From assembly GCA_017430085.1 (NCBI GenBank), contig JAFRNR010000035.1, positions 1 through 64,000 of the forward strand: 64,000 bases of DNA, given 5' to 3'. The stretch is from Lachnospiraceae bacterium. Its GTDB lineage: Bacteria; Bacillota; Clostridia; Lachnospirales; Lachnospiraceae. Shown here one piece after another: positions 43,824 through 52,240 of this stretch (the first letter of the stretch is position 1; every line of letters begins with the position of its first letter). The translations under genes and the position numbers were made by a program. The notes beneath the pieces were generated by a model that was not told the origin of the DNA, did not search any database, and was given only the letters and a program-made list of their open reading frames with translations.

Positions 43824-44468
43824 ATGAAATATATCGGGATGCCCGCGGGCATGCGGATGCTGTTCAAAAAGTCCTTCCAGGACAAGCTGATCTCCGTCCT
43901 GGAATACAGCGCCGGCGAGGCGGACCGGACCGCCGCTGCCGCCGGGCCAAAATACCGGGAGATCATCGGACGCCTTCCGGAGTTTGAGAAGGCGGACCGC
44001 TTCCGGATGAACATCGTAAACTGCGCGCTGTTTGCCTCATTTCTCCTGAGCATGGAGAAAAAACCGGACGCCGCGCGGGCCGCGGAGTACTACGCGCAAG
44101 CCATGATGACCGGGCCGATGAGATGGTTCTGCCGGATGGGCGGCAGACGGAAATTCAGCAAGAAGGATATCCGGGGCATGAAGGCGACGGCCGCCCTGAA
44201 CGCCGCGGACCGCAACCCCTACTCCTGGAACATGGAATTCCTGCCCTACCCGGACGGCAGCGGCTACGAAGCGCGCTTCTCCCGCTGCGGGATCTGCACG
44301 CTGATGAAGGAACTGGGCCTGTCCGAATACGTTCCGGCCATGTGTCATCTGGACTACACCATGAGCGAAGCGGGCGGCGCCTGCGACTTTGTCCGGGAAT
44401 ACACGCTGGCCTCCGGCGGTCCTTACTGCGACTGCGGATACAAAAAGAAAGCGGGGTCAAGACCATGA
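43824..44468 (+). CDS. L-2-amino-thiazoline-4-carboxylic acid hydrolase-like protein
   Basis: A 214-residue protein that I place, with moderate confidence, in the ATC hydrolase-like family. It is alpha-helical at first (AAGPKYREIIGRLPEFEKADRFRMNIVNCALFASFLL), then has FSRCGICTLMKELGLSEYVPAMCHLDYTMSE and a CDFVREYTLASGGPYCDCGY end. Several conserved Cys and His could bind metal. In these operons the name does not prove thiazoline hydrolysis. ATG 43824 follows GGGGAG. It is translationally coupled to the HMA gene. Confidence 0.65.
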   Translation: MKYIGMPAGMRMLFKKSFQDKLISVLEYSAGEADRTAAAAGPKYREIIGRLPEFEKADRFRMNIVNCALFASFLLSMEKKPDAARAAEYYAQAMMTGPMRWFCRMGGRRKFSKKDIRGMKATAALNAADRNPYSWNMEFLPYPDGSGYEARFSRCGICTLMKELGLSEYVPAMCHLDYTMSEAGGACDFVREYTLASGGPYCDCGYKKKAGSRP

Positions 44469-44719
44469 TCAAAACGACACTGAAGATCGACGGCATGATG
44501 TGCGGCATGTGCGAAGCGCACGTCTGCGACGCGATCCGGAAAGCGATGCCTTCCGCAAAGAAGGTCGCCGCCTCCCGGACTAAAAAGGAGGCTTCCTTCC
44601 TGACGGAGGAGGCCGTGGATACGGGCGCACTGATCGCCGCCGTCAATGCCACGGGCTACAGCTGCCTGGGCGCGGAATCGGCGCCTTATGAGAAGAAAGG
44701 TTTGTTCGGACGGAAATGA
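44465..44719 (+). CDS. Heavy-metal-associated (HMA) domain protein
   Basis: An 84-residue CopZ-like protein. The metal loop GMMCGMCEAHV gives the CxxC pair (residues 13 and 16), and the ferredoxin-like fold continues with AIRKAMPSAKKV and ALIAAVNATGYSC. Such proteins hold Cu(I) or other soft metals. Its start overlaps the upstream stop (ATGA), and its stop overlaps the ZIP start. Confidence 0.85.
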   Translation: MIKTTLKIDGMMCGMCEAHVCDAIRKAMPSAKKVAASRTKKEASFLTEEAVDTGALIAAVNATGYSCLGAESAPYEKKGLFGRK

Positions 44720-45504
44720 AAGCGGTCATCTGGGGACTGCTGATCCCCTTTATCGGCACGGCGGCGGGCGCCGCCTGTGTATTTTTTCTGAAAAAGGACC
44801 TGCGGGCCGGCGTGCAGCGCGCGCTGACCGGTTTTGCCGCGGGCGTGATGGTCGCGGCGTCCATCTGGAGCCTGATCGTCCCGGCCATCGAGCAGGAAGC
44901 GGACCGCGGACGGCTGGCGTTCCTGCCTGCCTTCATCGGCTTCTGGCTGGGCATCCTGTTCCTCCTGCTGCTGGACCACGTGATCCCGCACCTGCACCGG
45001 CGCATCGACCAGGCGGATCAGACGGAAGGACCGAAAAGCCGCCTGGACCGGACCGTCATGATGGTCCTCGCCGTGACGCTGCACAACATCCCGGAAGGCA
45101 TGGCTGTCGGCGTGGTCTACGCGGGGCTGCTCTCCGGCTCGGCCAACATCACGGCCGGCGGGGCGCTGGCCCTGGCGCTCGGCATCGCGATCCAGAACTT
45201 CCCGGAAGGCGCGATCATCTCCATGCCGCTGTACGCGGAAGGAAAAAACAAAAAGAAGTCCTTCGGGCTGGGCGTGCTGTCCGGCGCGGTGGAGCCGGTC
45301 TTCGGCGGGCTGACGGTCCTGATCGCCGGCCTGATCGTCCCCGCGATGCCCTATCTCCTCTCCTTCGCGGCCGGCGCCATGCTGTACGTGGTCGTGGAGG
45401 AACTGATCCCGGAAATGTCGGCCGGCCGGCACTCCAATATCGGCGTCGTCTTTTTCGCCGTCGGCTTCAGCCTGATGATGGCGCTGGACGTGGCGCTGGG
45501 GTAA
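44716..45504 (+). CDS. ZIP-family divalent metal transporter
   Basis: A 262-residue ZIP transporter with eight hydrophobic segments. TM4 reads LHNIPEGMAVGVVYA and TM5 reads AIQNFPEGAIISMPLY, the metal-site helices. A short His-containing loop (DHVIPHLHRRID) lies between TM3 and TM4. It probably moves Zn2+, Fe2+ or Mn2+ into the cytoplasm. The start overlaps the HMA stop (ATGA). Confidence 0.9.
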   Translation: MKAVIWGLLIPFIGTAAGAACVFFLKKDLRAGVQRALTGFAAGVMVAASIWSLIVPAIEQEADRGRLAFLPAFIGFWLGILFLLLLDHVIPHLHRRIDQADQTEGPKSRLDRTVMMVLAVTLHNIPEGMAVGVVYAGLLSGSANITAGGALALALGIAIQNFPEGAIISMPLYAEGKNKKKSFGLGVLSGAVEPVFGGLTVLIAGLIVPAMPYLLSFAAGAMLYVVVEELIPEMSAGRHSNIGVVFFAVGFSLMMALDVALG

Positions 45505-45513
45505 GGAGCGGTC

Positions 45514-46350
45514 ATGAAATACCACATTGAAAAGAATACCGTGCAGGAAACGCTGGTCATCCCGCTGTTCGGGCGGCTGGTCTGCTCCGAGCGGTTTCCG
45601 GACCTGTTCTCCGACCCGGAAGCGAAGCGAATCTGCGATTCGCTGGACTACGATTTTGCGGAGAAGCGGAAAAAGATGGAATCCCCCGCCGGCCTCTTCG
45701 GCGCGCTGGAGGTGGCGCAGCGGCAGTACGACCTGCGCTGCGAAGCCGAAACCTACCTGAAAGATCATCCGCACGCCGCCGTGGTCAACCTGGGCTGCGG
45801 CCTGGACGATACCTTCCGCAAATGCGACAACGGCCTCTGCCGCGGCTATAACATCGACCTTCCGGACGTGATCCGCGTGCGGAACGATCTGCTCCCCGCC
45901 GGGGACCGCGAACAGAACCTGGCCTGCGACTTAAACGACCCCTCCTGGATGGACCGGATCGACGCGGCGGACGGCGCGGTCTTCTTCGCCGCCGGCGTCT
46001 TCTACTACTTCAGGACCGAAGACGTCCGGGCCCTTTTCGCCGCCATGGCGGAGCGCTTCCCCGGCGCGGTCCTCGTCTTCGACGCCTGCAACGGACGCGG
46101 CGCGAAACTGATGCGCAAGACCTGGCTGAAGGAAGCCGGGATCACGGACGTCAGCGCGTTTTTCTCGCTGGAGGACGAGGCGGAACTGCGCGGCCGGAGC
46201 CGCCGTTTCGCCTCCGTCACAGCCCGCAGCTACATGCGCGGCTACCGGGACATTTATCACGAAGTCGGCCTGTTCCACAAGCTCATGATCCGCTTCTGCG
46301 ACAGGCTGGTGAAGATGAAGATCGTGAAGATCACGTTCGGAGAAGAATGA
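45514..46350 (+). CDS. LCMT/TcmP-like O-methyltransferase
   Basis: A 278-residue SAM-dependent methyltransferase of the leucine carboxyl methyltransferase-like group. SAM motif I is AAVVNLGCGLDDTFRK (about residues 88-103), followed by YNIDLPDVI and GVFYYFRTEDV. The family methylates carboxylates, including in small-molecule biosynthesis. Nine bases separate it from the ZIP gene, and AAGGAG precedes the ATG. A natural-product or metallophore-like role is only a guess from context. Confidence 0.82.
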   Translation: MKYHIEKNTVQETLVIPLFGRLVCSERFPDLFSDPEAKRICDSLDYDFAEKRKKMESPAGLFGALEVAQRQYDLRCEAETYLKDHPHAAVVNLGCGLDDTFRKCDNGLCRGYNIDLPDVIRVRNDLLPAGDREQNLACDLNDPSWMDRIDAADGAVFFAAGVFYYFRTEDVRALFAAMAERFPGAVLVFDACNGRGAKLMRKTWLKEAGITDVSAFFSLEDEAELRGRSRRFASVTARSYMRGYRDIYHEVGLFHKLMIRFCDRLVKMKIVKITFGEE

Positions 46351-46351
46351 C

Positions 46352-47056
46352 ATGACAAGGAAAGAACAGATCAGTAACGCTTATAAACTGACCGGCAGCA
46401 ACGCGAATTTCTACGACGGCATGATGACCTACTCCACCCTCCCCGGCAAAGCCGTCTGCCGCGTCGTCTGGAACATGGACCGGGAGAAAAACCTCCGCTA
46501 CATCGAGCAGGCGCTGGCCGGCGTCCCGGAGGATTTTGCCGGAAAACTGCTGGAGGTCCCGGTGGGGACGGGCGTGCTGACCATGCCGGTATATAAAGAT
46601 TTGCCGGACGCGGACATCACCTGTCTGGACTATTCCGCGGACATGATGCGGTCGGCGCAGAATAAGGCCGAAGCCGCCGGGATCCGGAACGTCACCTTCC
46701 GGCAGGGAGACGTCGGCGCGCTCCCGTTCGAGGACGGATCCTTCGACATCGTCCTCTCCCTGAACGGCTTCCACGCCTTCCCGGATAAAGAGGCCGCGTA
46801 CCGCGAGACCTTCCGCGTGCTGAAGCCCGGCGGAACCTTCTGCGGCTGCTTCTACGTGCAGGGCGGCTGCGCGCGCACCGACTGGTTCATCCGGCATCTG
46901 TACGTGAAGAAAGGCTTTTTCACACCGCCGTTCGAGACCGCGTACAGCCTGAAGCGCCGCCTGTCCGGGATGTATGAAAACGTCCGGGTCACGGCGGTCG
47001 AGGGCATCGGCTGCTTTCGCTGTACGAAAGCACAGACAGGAGGGAATAAGAAATGA
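46352..47056 (+). CDS. Class I SAM-dependent methyltransferase
   Basis: A 234-residue methyltransferase. Motif I is a variant, LLEVPVGTGVLTMPVY. Motif II is ITCLDYSADMM, then the DIVLSLNGFHAFPD strand and a LKPGGTFCGCFYVQG post-motif. It resembles UbiE/Methyltransf_11 enzymes acting on small lipophilic molecules. It begins one base after the previous stop region and overlaps the next gene (ATGA). Confidence 0.85.
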   Translation: MTRKEQISNAYKLTGSNANFYDGMMTYSTLPGKAVCRVVWNMDREKNLRYIEQALAGVPEDFAGKLLEVPVGTGVLTMPVYKDLPDADITCLDYSADMMRSAQNKAEAAGIRNVTFRQGDVGALPFEDGSFDIVLSLNGFHAFPDKEAAYRETFRVLKPGGTFCGCFYVQGGCARTDWFIRHLYVKKGFFTPPFETAYSLKRRLSGMYENVRVTAVEGIGCFRCTKAQTGGNKK

Positions 47057-47559
47057 CGTGGTGGGTCATCGTTTTGGAAGCCCTGGCGTTCGCAGCGGTG
47101 TTTACCGTAATCGTCTTTGCGGCATACCGGGGCGATAAAAAGTCCAGCCCGGCCGGGATCCACAATTACCCGCCGGACATTCAGGAAGAATACTTCAAAA
47201 CGCACGAACGGGTCGACGTTTCCGCGGGATCCAAAAGCGTGATCCTGGCCAAAAGCTTCGGCATCCTGCTGTTTACGGGGATCCTTCTTGTCTGCGCGCT
47301 CATCGCCGGGGCGCGGACCTTCTGGCAGGGCTTTCTGCTGACGTTCGGGCTGATGGTCTGTATCGGCGCTTACGACACCTTCTTTCTGGACTGGGTGCTG
47401 TTCGCGAATCTGCCGCAGTTCCGCCTGGAAGGCACCGAACACATGGACAAAGCCTATCATCAGAAATGGTTCCATCTGAAAGGGATGCTCTTCCCCGGCA
47501 TCGTTTTCGCCCTGATCCCCGCGGCCCTGGTGGGCCTGCTGGTGACGCTTATCCGATAG
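47053..47559 (+). CDS. Small four-helix membrane protein
   Basis: A 168-residue membrane protein with hydrophobic segments at about 4-25, 68-88, 93-113 and 140-166, and a conserved-looking cytosolic loop (IHNYPPDIQEEYFKTHER). I do not recognise a named family. The ATGA overlap with the methyltransferase gene ties it to the operon. Confidence 0.7.
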   Translation: MTWWVIVLEALAFAAVFTVIVFAAYRGDKKSSPAGIHNYPPDIQEEYFKTHERVDVSAGSKSVILAKSFGILLFTGILLVCALIAGARTFWQGFLLTFGLMVCIGAYDTFFLDWVLFANLPQFRLEGTEHMDKAYHQKWFHLKGMLFPGIVFALIPAALVGLLVTLIR

Positions 47560-47605
47560 GAGGACGGGATGGCAAAAAAAAGATTCGGACAACCAGAAAA
47601 AGTCC

Positions 47606-48160
47606 ATGAGCAAGCTGTTCCGCGGCAAAGCGATCTTCAAGCCGCTCAATACCGGCCGCATCGACGCCCGCGCCGCGTGCGTGCGGGAGTGGGTCGCGAA
47701 CATTTTCTTCTACACGAAAAACGGCACGACGGTCATGATCGACGCGGGCTACAATTATGAGCGCCTGCGGGAAAAAATGGGTTGGCTGGATATCGATCCG
47801 GCGTCCATTCAGCATATCTTTATCACCCATCAGGACACGGATCACGTCGGCGCGCTGGAGCGGGACAGCGAGCTGCTGTTCAAGAACGCGCCGATCGTCC
47901 TCCTGGACGAAGCGACCGCCTCCCTTGACGTGGAGAACGAAACCAAAGTGCAGGGCGCCCTCTCCCGCCTGCTGGCCGGCAAGACCGTCCTGGTCATCGC
48001 CCACCGCATGCGGACCGTGGAGGCGGCGGACAGGATCGTCGTCCTCGCGGACGGCAAGGTGGCCGAGGAAGGCAGCCCCGATGAGCTTCTTGCAAAAGAG
48101 GACGGCATCTTCCGCCGCATGACGCAGCTTCAAAGCGCCAGCGCTGGCTGGAGCATTTAG
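47606..48160 (+). pseudogene. Chimera: MBL hydrolase N-terminus joined to an ABC ATPase C-terminus
   Basis: Residues 1-92 are the start of a metallo-beta-lactamase-fold hydrolase (MIDAGYN, then IFITHQDTDHVGALERD). From about residue 93 the frame becomes the second half of an ABC exporter ATPase: NAPIVLLDEATASLD (Walker B and D-loop), VLVIAHRMRTVEAADRI (H-loop) and a normal C-terminus, without Walker A or the signature motif. The joint (about 47881-47895, AAGAACGCG) is short and shared in style by both families, as after a deletion. ATG 47569 behind GGAGG is out of frame; deleting one A of the A8 run (47574-47581) would bring it into frame. Neither half can be active as such. Confidence 0.75.
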
Positions 48161-48271
48161 CCGAAAACCCTCCCCGGCCGCAAAAAACGGCTGACCATGC
48201 CCATTGTTCTGTGCTATACTGTTTCCGGTACCGCGGCATCCCGCCGCCCCCGCACGAACAGGAGCAGAACG

Positions 48272-49432
48272 ATGGGCAATTATTTGGTTTGTTATTTCTC
48301 CCCGACGGGAACCACTATGACTGCCGCCCGGCAGATCGCGGCCGCCGTCAAGGCGGACCAGCTGCAGATACAGCCTAAGGAACCGTACACAGAAAACGAT
48401 CTGAACTGGCGGAAATATTTCTCCCGCTGCAACCGGGAACACCGCAGGAAAAAGCTTCCTGAGGTCGGTTTTCATATGTTTAATCTTGCGCAGTACGGCG
48501 TCGTTTTCCTCGGCTTCCCCATCTGGTATGAGACCGCTCCGAACCTCATCCTGTCCTTCCTGAAATCGAATGACTGGTCCGGCCAGCGGCTCATCCTCTT
48601 CGCCACCTCCGGCGGCAGCGGCATCCGTCAGGCGCAGGACGACATCCGCGCCTTCCTGAACGGTCACGGCGAGATCCCCGCCGCGGAGATCCTGGACCCG
48701 TCCGAGCCGGAAAAGAACGCGGCCTGGGCCAAAGACGTGCTCGCCGCCATCACCCGGGATGAACGGACGGCCGCGGAGGAATATGTCAGCAGGAATTATG
48801 AAGAGCCTGCCCCGCCCCCGCCTGCCGAAAAGCCTTCCGGAGGCGGCAAATTCAGCCGGGAATCGGATGTAAAATTCAGCAGCGTCCTCACCCGTCCCCG
48901 GGAATCCGAACTTGAAAAACTGCGCCGCGAAAACGAGCAGCTCCGCCTCCTGCTTCAGGATCAGTCAGGCCGCATCCCCCGGAGCCCCCTCGACCGCTAC
49001 AACTCCGGCGCGATCGAACGCGCCATGCGCAGCACCTCCGCCGGTACCCCGCGAAGCACGCTGAGCCGCACCCTGGACACCTATACGGACCAGAGCTTTG
49101 TCGGCAAACTGACGGCCCTGATCCGCGAAAAAGGCATGAAAGAACCGGACGTTTACCGCGCCGCCCAGATCGACCGCAAACTGTTCTCCAAGATCATCTC
49201 GGACCAGAACTACAAACCCGCCAAAGACACCTGCGTCGCCCTGTCTTACGCCCTGAAACTGAGCCTGCCGGAGGCCGCCGACCTCCTCTCCCGCGCCGGC
49301 TACACCCTCTCGCACAGCAATAAACGCGACGTGATCCTGGAATATTTCTTCAGCGCCGGCCAGTACAATCTGTTCGACATCAACGAAGTTCTCCTGCAGC
49401 TGGACCAGCGGCCGCTGGGACGGCAGTCGTAA
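48272..49432 (+). CDS. Flavodoxin-like domain fused to a C-terminal HTH-like domain
   Basis: A 386-residue protein. Residues 1-165 are a flavodoxin fold with the phosphate loop YFSPTGTTMTAA and LGFPIWYE, ATSGGSG near the flavin. A Pro-rich and charged linker follows (about 175-240, partly coiled coil ESELEKLRRENEQLRLLL). Residues about 270-385 form an all-helical XRE-like domain (SFVGKLTALIREKGMKEPDVYRAAQIDRKLFSKI, then DLLSRAGYTLSHSNKRDVILEYFF). I recall this tail attached to unrelated enzymes in Clostridia, such as macro-domain proteins. A promoter CTGACC-18-TATACT lies at 48191-48220. AGGAG precedes ATG 48272. Confidence 0.78.
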   Translation: MGNYLVCYFSPTGTTMTAARQIAAAVKADQLQIQPKEPYTENDLNWRKYFSRCNREHRRKKLPEVGFHMFNLAQYGVVFLGFPIWYETAPNLILSFLKSNDWSGQRLILFATSGGSGIRQAQDDIRAFLNGHGEIPAAEILDPSEPEKNAAWAKDVLAAITRDERTAAEEYVSRNYEEPAPPPPAEKPSGGGKFSRESDVKFSSVLTRPRESELEKLRRENEQLRLLLQDQSGRIPRSPLDRYNSGAIERAMRSTSAGTPRSTLSRTLDTYTDQSFVGKLTALIREKGMKEPDVYRAAQIDRKLFSKIISDQNYKPAKDTCVALSYALKLSLPEAADLLSRAGYTLSHSNKRDVILEYFFSAGQYNLFDINEVLLQLDQRPLGRQS

Positions 49433-49434
49433 TT

Positions 49435-49478
49435 GTCGCCGGAAAGGCGACCCGACCGGGCTCCGGCAGTTTTATACT
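49435..49478 (+). promoter_or_regulatory. GTCGCC-N5-GGCGAC operator and -10 box
   Basis: The 17-bp palindrome lies at 49435-49451, preceded by AATT. A TATACT box begins 21 bases after it (49473-49478). The same palindrome, prefix and 21-base distance occur before the RNA-repair operon at 57774. Confidence 0.7.
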
Positions 49479-49513
49479 GTATCTGCAAGATCCGGAAGGA
49501 AGGAGCAGATACC

Positions 49514-50266
49514 ATGGAAACGGAACAATTCTATCTTATTTGGGGTGATTCCCTCCAATTTGAATTCTGCCCCGGCGGAAACGAGGGGCGGGAACTTTTT
49601 CAATTGAGCATCCGCGACAGACACCTTTGGGTGAACAGCACCCTTCTGTTTAAAGCAGTCTGTATCGAAGAAGCCCCCCTTCCGGATCCGATCGCGAGGC
49701 TGTTGTTCAAACTCATTTTTCCGCTGTCAAAGTGGGAAATCGAACAGAGCCAGGACATGATGATCGACGGCCCGTATTTGGAGATCCAATACTCTGATGC
49801 GGACGGCCGCGGAGCATGGATACGCGCTTTTTCGTTCAGTCATGAGGCCGCGTGGGATTTTATTGATGCAGTGTTCGAATTGTGTCATCTGTCTGACGCC
49901 GGGCGGCTCAGAAACACGCTTTTATTCCAAAAAATCAACTACGCAGAGGAGGGAAACATGGAACTGCAAACGATCTGCAACGAAGTACTGGTTATTGAAG
50001 AGGGGCTGATGTACGGCACCATCCCGTTTGCTTATGACAATCTGATGTCCGCCCTGAAGCCGGGCCATCCCATGGAGATCCTGGATGAGATGCTTGCGGA
50101 GATCTTCTGGGATGTGCAGGCGGGAAGGGAGCCGTCGGTCGAAGCACTGAAATCCACCTTAGACAATTTCAAACAGTTCAGGAAAGTATTTAAAGTACAG
50201 AATATGAATGCGCCGATCAGGCATCTGACGGCTTACATCAAGGAGAAAGAGGCAGAAGCAAAATGA
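49514..50266 (+). CDS. Uncharacterised protein coupled to an AAA ATPase
   Basis: A 250-residue soluble protein of no family I recognise. The first half is mixed (YLIWGDSLQFEFCPGGNEGRELFQLSIRDRHLWVN). The second half is helical (MEILDEMLAEIFWDVQAGREPSVEALKSTLDNFKQFRKVFK). ATG 49514 follows GGAAGGAGC. It overlaps the ATPase gene by 4 bases and lies under the operator shared with the RNA-repair operon, so the two proteins probably act together in the same response. Confidence 0.65.
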   Translation: METEQFYLIWGDSLQFEFCPGGNEGRELFQLSIRDRHLWVNSTLLFKAVCIEEAPLPDPIARLLFKLIFPLSKWEIEQSQDMMIDGPYLEIQYSDADGRGAWIRAFSFSHEAAWDFIDAVFELCHLSDAGRLRNTLLFQKINYAEEGNMELQTICNEVLVIEEGLMYGTIPFAYDNLMSALKPGHPMEILDEMLAEIFWDVQAGREPSVEALKSTLDNFKQFRKVFKVQNMNAPIRHLTAYIKEKEAEAK

Positions 50267-51000
50267 ACGAATTGCCCTTAACCCGCATCACCATCGACTG
50301 GTCCCGCATCGGACCGCGAAGCTACCTGCGGAACATCAAAGCCATCTGCGGCATCGATCAACTTGATTTCGAGCATCCCGTCACCTTTTTCGTGGGCGAA
50401 AACGGCAGCGGCAAATCGACCCTCCTCGAGGGGATCGCGGTCGCCTATGGCTTCAATCCCGAGGGCGGCACGAAAAACTACAATTTCTCTACGTACGACT
50501 CGCACTCGGAGCTCTGCGACGCCGTAAAGGTCTCCCGCGGTCCCTATAAAGCTGCCGGAGGCTACTTCCTGCGGGCCGAAAGCTTCTACAATGTCGCAAC
50601 AATGGAGGAAGAATACAGCCGCGGCAGTAATTATGGCTCACAATATTATCACAAGCGCTCCCACGGCGAGAGTTTCCTCAAACTGGTCAAAACCAGTTTC
50701 CGTCCCCGCGGGATCTACCTCCTGGATGAACCGGAAGCGGCGCTGTCCCCGCAGAACCAGCTGACGCTGCTGCTGGAAATGGCCCGCCTTTCCCGGCAAG
50801 GCGCCCAGTTCATTGTGGCGACGCATTCTCCCATCCTTCTGGCGCTGCCGGATGCCGGGATCCTGAGTTTCGACGACGGCGCGCTCCACCCGTGCGGGTA
50901 TGAGGATACGGGGAGTTACCAGGTGATGTCGCTGTTCATCAATAATCGGGAAAATGTGCTGCATCACTTGCTGGAGGATGATCTGTCAAGTGAATCATAA
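50263..51000 (+). CDS. RecF/SMC-like AAA ATPase (COG3910 type)
   Basis: A 245-residue ATPase of the ABC/SMC class without membrane parts. Walker A is VGENGSGKST (about residues 45-54). HGESFLKL replaces the signature motif. Walker B is IYLLDEPEAALSPQNQ and the H-loop is FIVATHSPILLA. Its small size (no coiled coil or lid) matches predicted ATPases that partner with other proteins. It is translationally coupled to the unknown gene before it. Confidence 0.82.
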   Translation: MNELPLTRITIDWSRIGPRSYLRNIKAICGIDQLDFEHPVTFFVGENGSGKSTLLEGIAVAYGFNPEGGTKNYNFSTYDSHSELCDAVKVSRGPYKAAGGYFLRAESFYNVATMEEEYSRGSNYGSQYYHKRSHGESFLKLVKTSFRPRGIYLLDEPEAALSPQNQLTLLLEMARLSRQGAQFIVATHSPILLALPDAGILSFDDGALHPCGYEDTGSYQVMSLFINNRENVLHHLLEDDLSSES

Positions 51001-51052
51001 AAGAAAACGGGGCAGCCAGCTCACAGTAGATTCTATCTGTGGGGAAAATAAA

Positions 51053-51550
51053 ATGAGTAAGTGTCATCAGCCCAAATTCAGCGAACTATATCAGCAAAAA
51101 TATCTGGATGCCTTTCCGCCGCATCCGTTATCAGAGCTGGATGAAACTCAGGAAAAACTATTATGGGAACTTTCGATTCTTGTTAATGATATTTCGCTCG
51201 AGTCTAACACTCTTAAATTTGGCGTGCCTGATATAGAAGATGGCGATTTAGAGAAGTACAACGAAGCGATAGAATACCTTAAAATTGCCGCAGAAAAAGG
51301 ACAGGCCAGATGGGGAGACTGGGATATAGAAGACTGTGTCAATGAGCTTCACGAAATAGAAAGAGAAACTGGTAAGAACGGTTATTCGATAGAGGCTGAG
51401 AAATTGACATTGAAGTGTGCTGTATTTTTATTGTTATATCCGTTTTGGAGCAGAATGGATGGAAGTTTTGAAAAGGATTTTGCTCTTGACGGCAGGTTGG
51501 GGAAGTATTTGAGGATTCTTAAAGAGAAGGATTCCTGTGAAGAGTCATAA
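51053..51550 (+). CDS. AT-rich hypothetical protein
   Basis: A 165-residue acidic, helical protein (KLLWELSILVNDISLES, then YNEAIEYLKIAAEKGQARWGDWDIEDCVNELHEIE). Base use is clearly more AT-rich than on either side. The segment EYLKIAAEKGQARWG recalls Sel1/TPR-type pairs, but one repeat is not enough to classify it. ATG 51053 follows GGGGAAA. It may be a newly acquired gene riding behind the ATPase. Confidence 0.6.
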   Translation: MSKCHQPKFSELYQQKYLDAFPPHPLSELDETQEKLLWELSILVNDISLESNTLKFGVPDIEDGDLEKYNEAIEYLKIAAEKGQARWGDWDIEDCVNELHEIERETGKNGYSIEAEKLTLKCAVFLLLYPFWSRMDGSFEKDFALDGRLGKYLRILKEKDSCEES

Positions 51551-51746
51551 ATCAGAGAGATGAAGGCTGTCAGGTTTGTCGTGGCGGCCTTTTTGCATTT
51601 GTTGCCGGTCACATTTCAAACAGAAGCAGCTCTATCTCCTTTTCAATTGATGAAGATCGCTAAACAAATATATCCCATCCACCCGGTTTATGCTATAATG
51701 TTTCCCGGTTCCGCCGTCACTTTCTCCCAGAAATACAGAGGTCCTC

Positions 51747-52187
51747 ATGAACACTGTCATCGTCTACTACTCCCAGCACCACGGCAACACCCTAAAACTG
51801 CTTGACGCCATCGCGGCAGCGGATCCTTCCGTGACCTTGATCGACGTGACAAAACAGCCGGAGGCGGACCTCTCCGCCTATGAGCGGATCGGTCTGGCTT
51901 CCGGGATCTATTTCAGTTCTTTCGCGAAGCCGCTCATCGCCTTTGCGGAGGCGCATCTGCCGGAAAACCGGGAGGTGTTTTATCTCTACACCCACGGCGC
52001 GCCGGTCGGGGGCTTTCTGAAGGGGATCCGGGCGGCCACGGCCAGGAAGAACTGCCGGGAGATCGGCATTTATCATTGCCTGGGGTTCGACACGTACGGG
52101 CCGTTCAAGCTGATCGGTGGCATTGCCAAGGGGCATCCGACCGCGGAGGAGATCGACGGGGCGGTGAGTTTTTACCGCTCCCTGTGA
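51747..52187 (+). CDS. Flavodoxin-like protein
   Basis: A 146-residue flavodoxin-domain protein. The FMN phosphate loop is YYSQHHGNTLKLL (residues 7-19), followed by GLASGIYFSSF and YTHGAPVGGFLKG at the flavin ring. The full-length single domain fits a small electron carrier or a menaquinone-dependent oxidoreductase-like protein. A TATAAT box lies about 50 bases upstream. Confidence 0.85.
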   Translation: MNTVIVYYSQHHGNTLKLLDAIAAADPSVTLIDVTKQPEADLSAYERIGLASGIYFSSFAKPLIAFAEAHLPENREVFYLYTHGAPVGGFLKGIRAATARKNCREIGIYHCLGFDTYGPFKLIGGIAKGHPTAEEIDGAVSFYRSL

Positions 52188-52240
52188 GCCCATCGGTGGA
52201 TTTATGTTATAATGACGCCAAACGCACCTGAGGCACGCCC

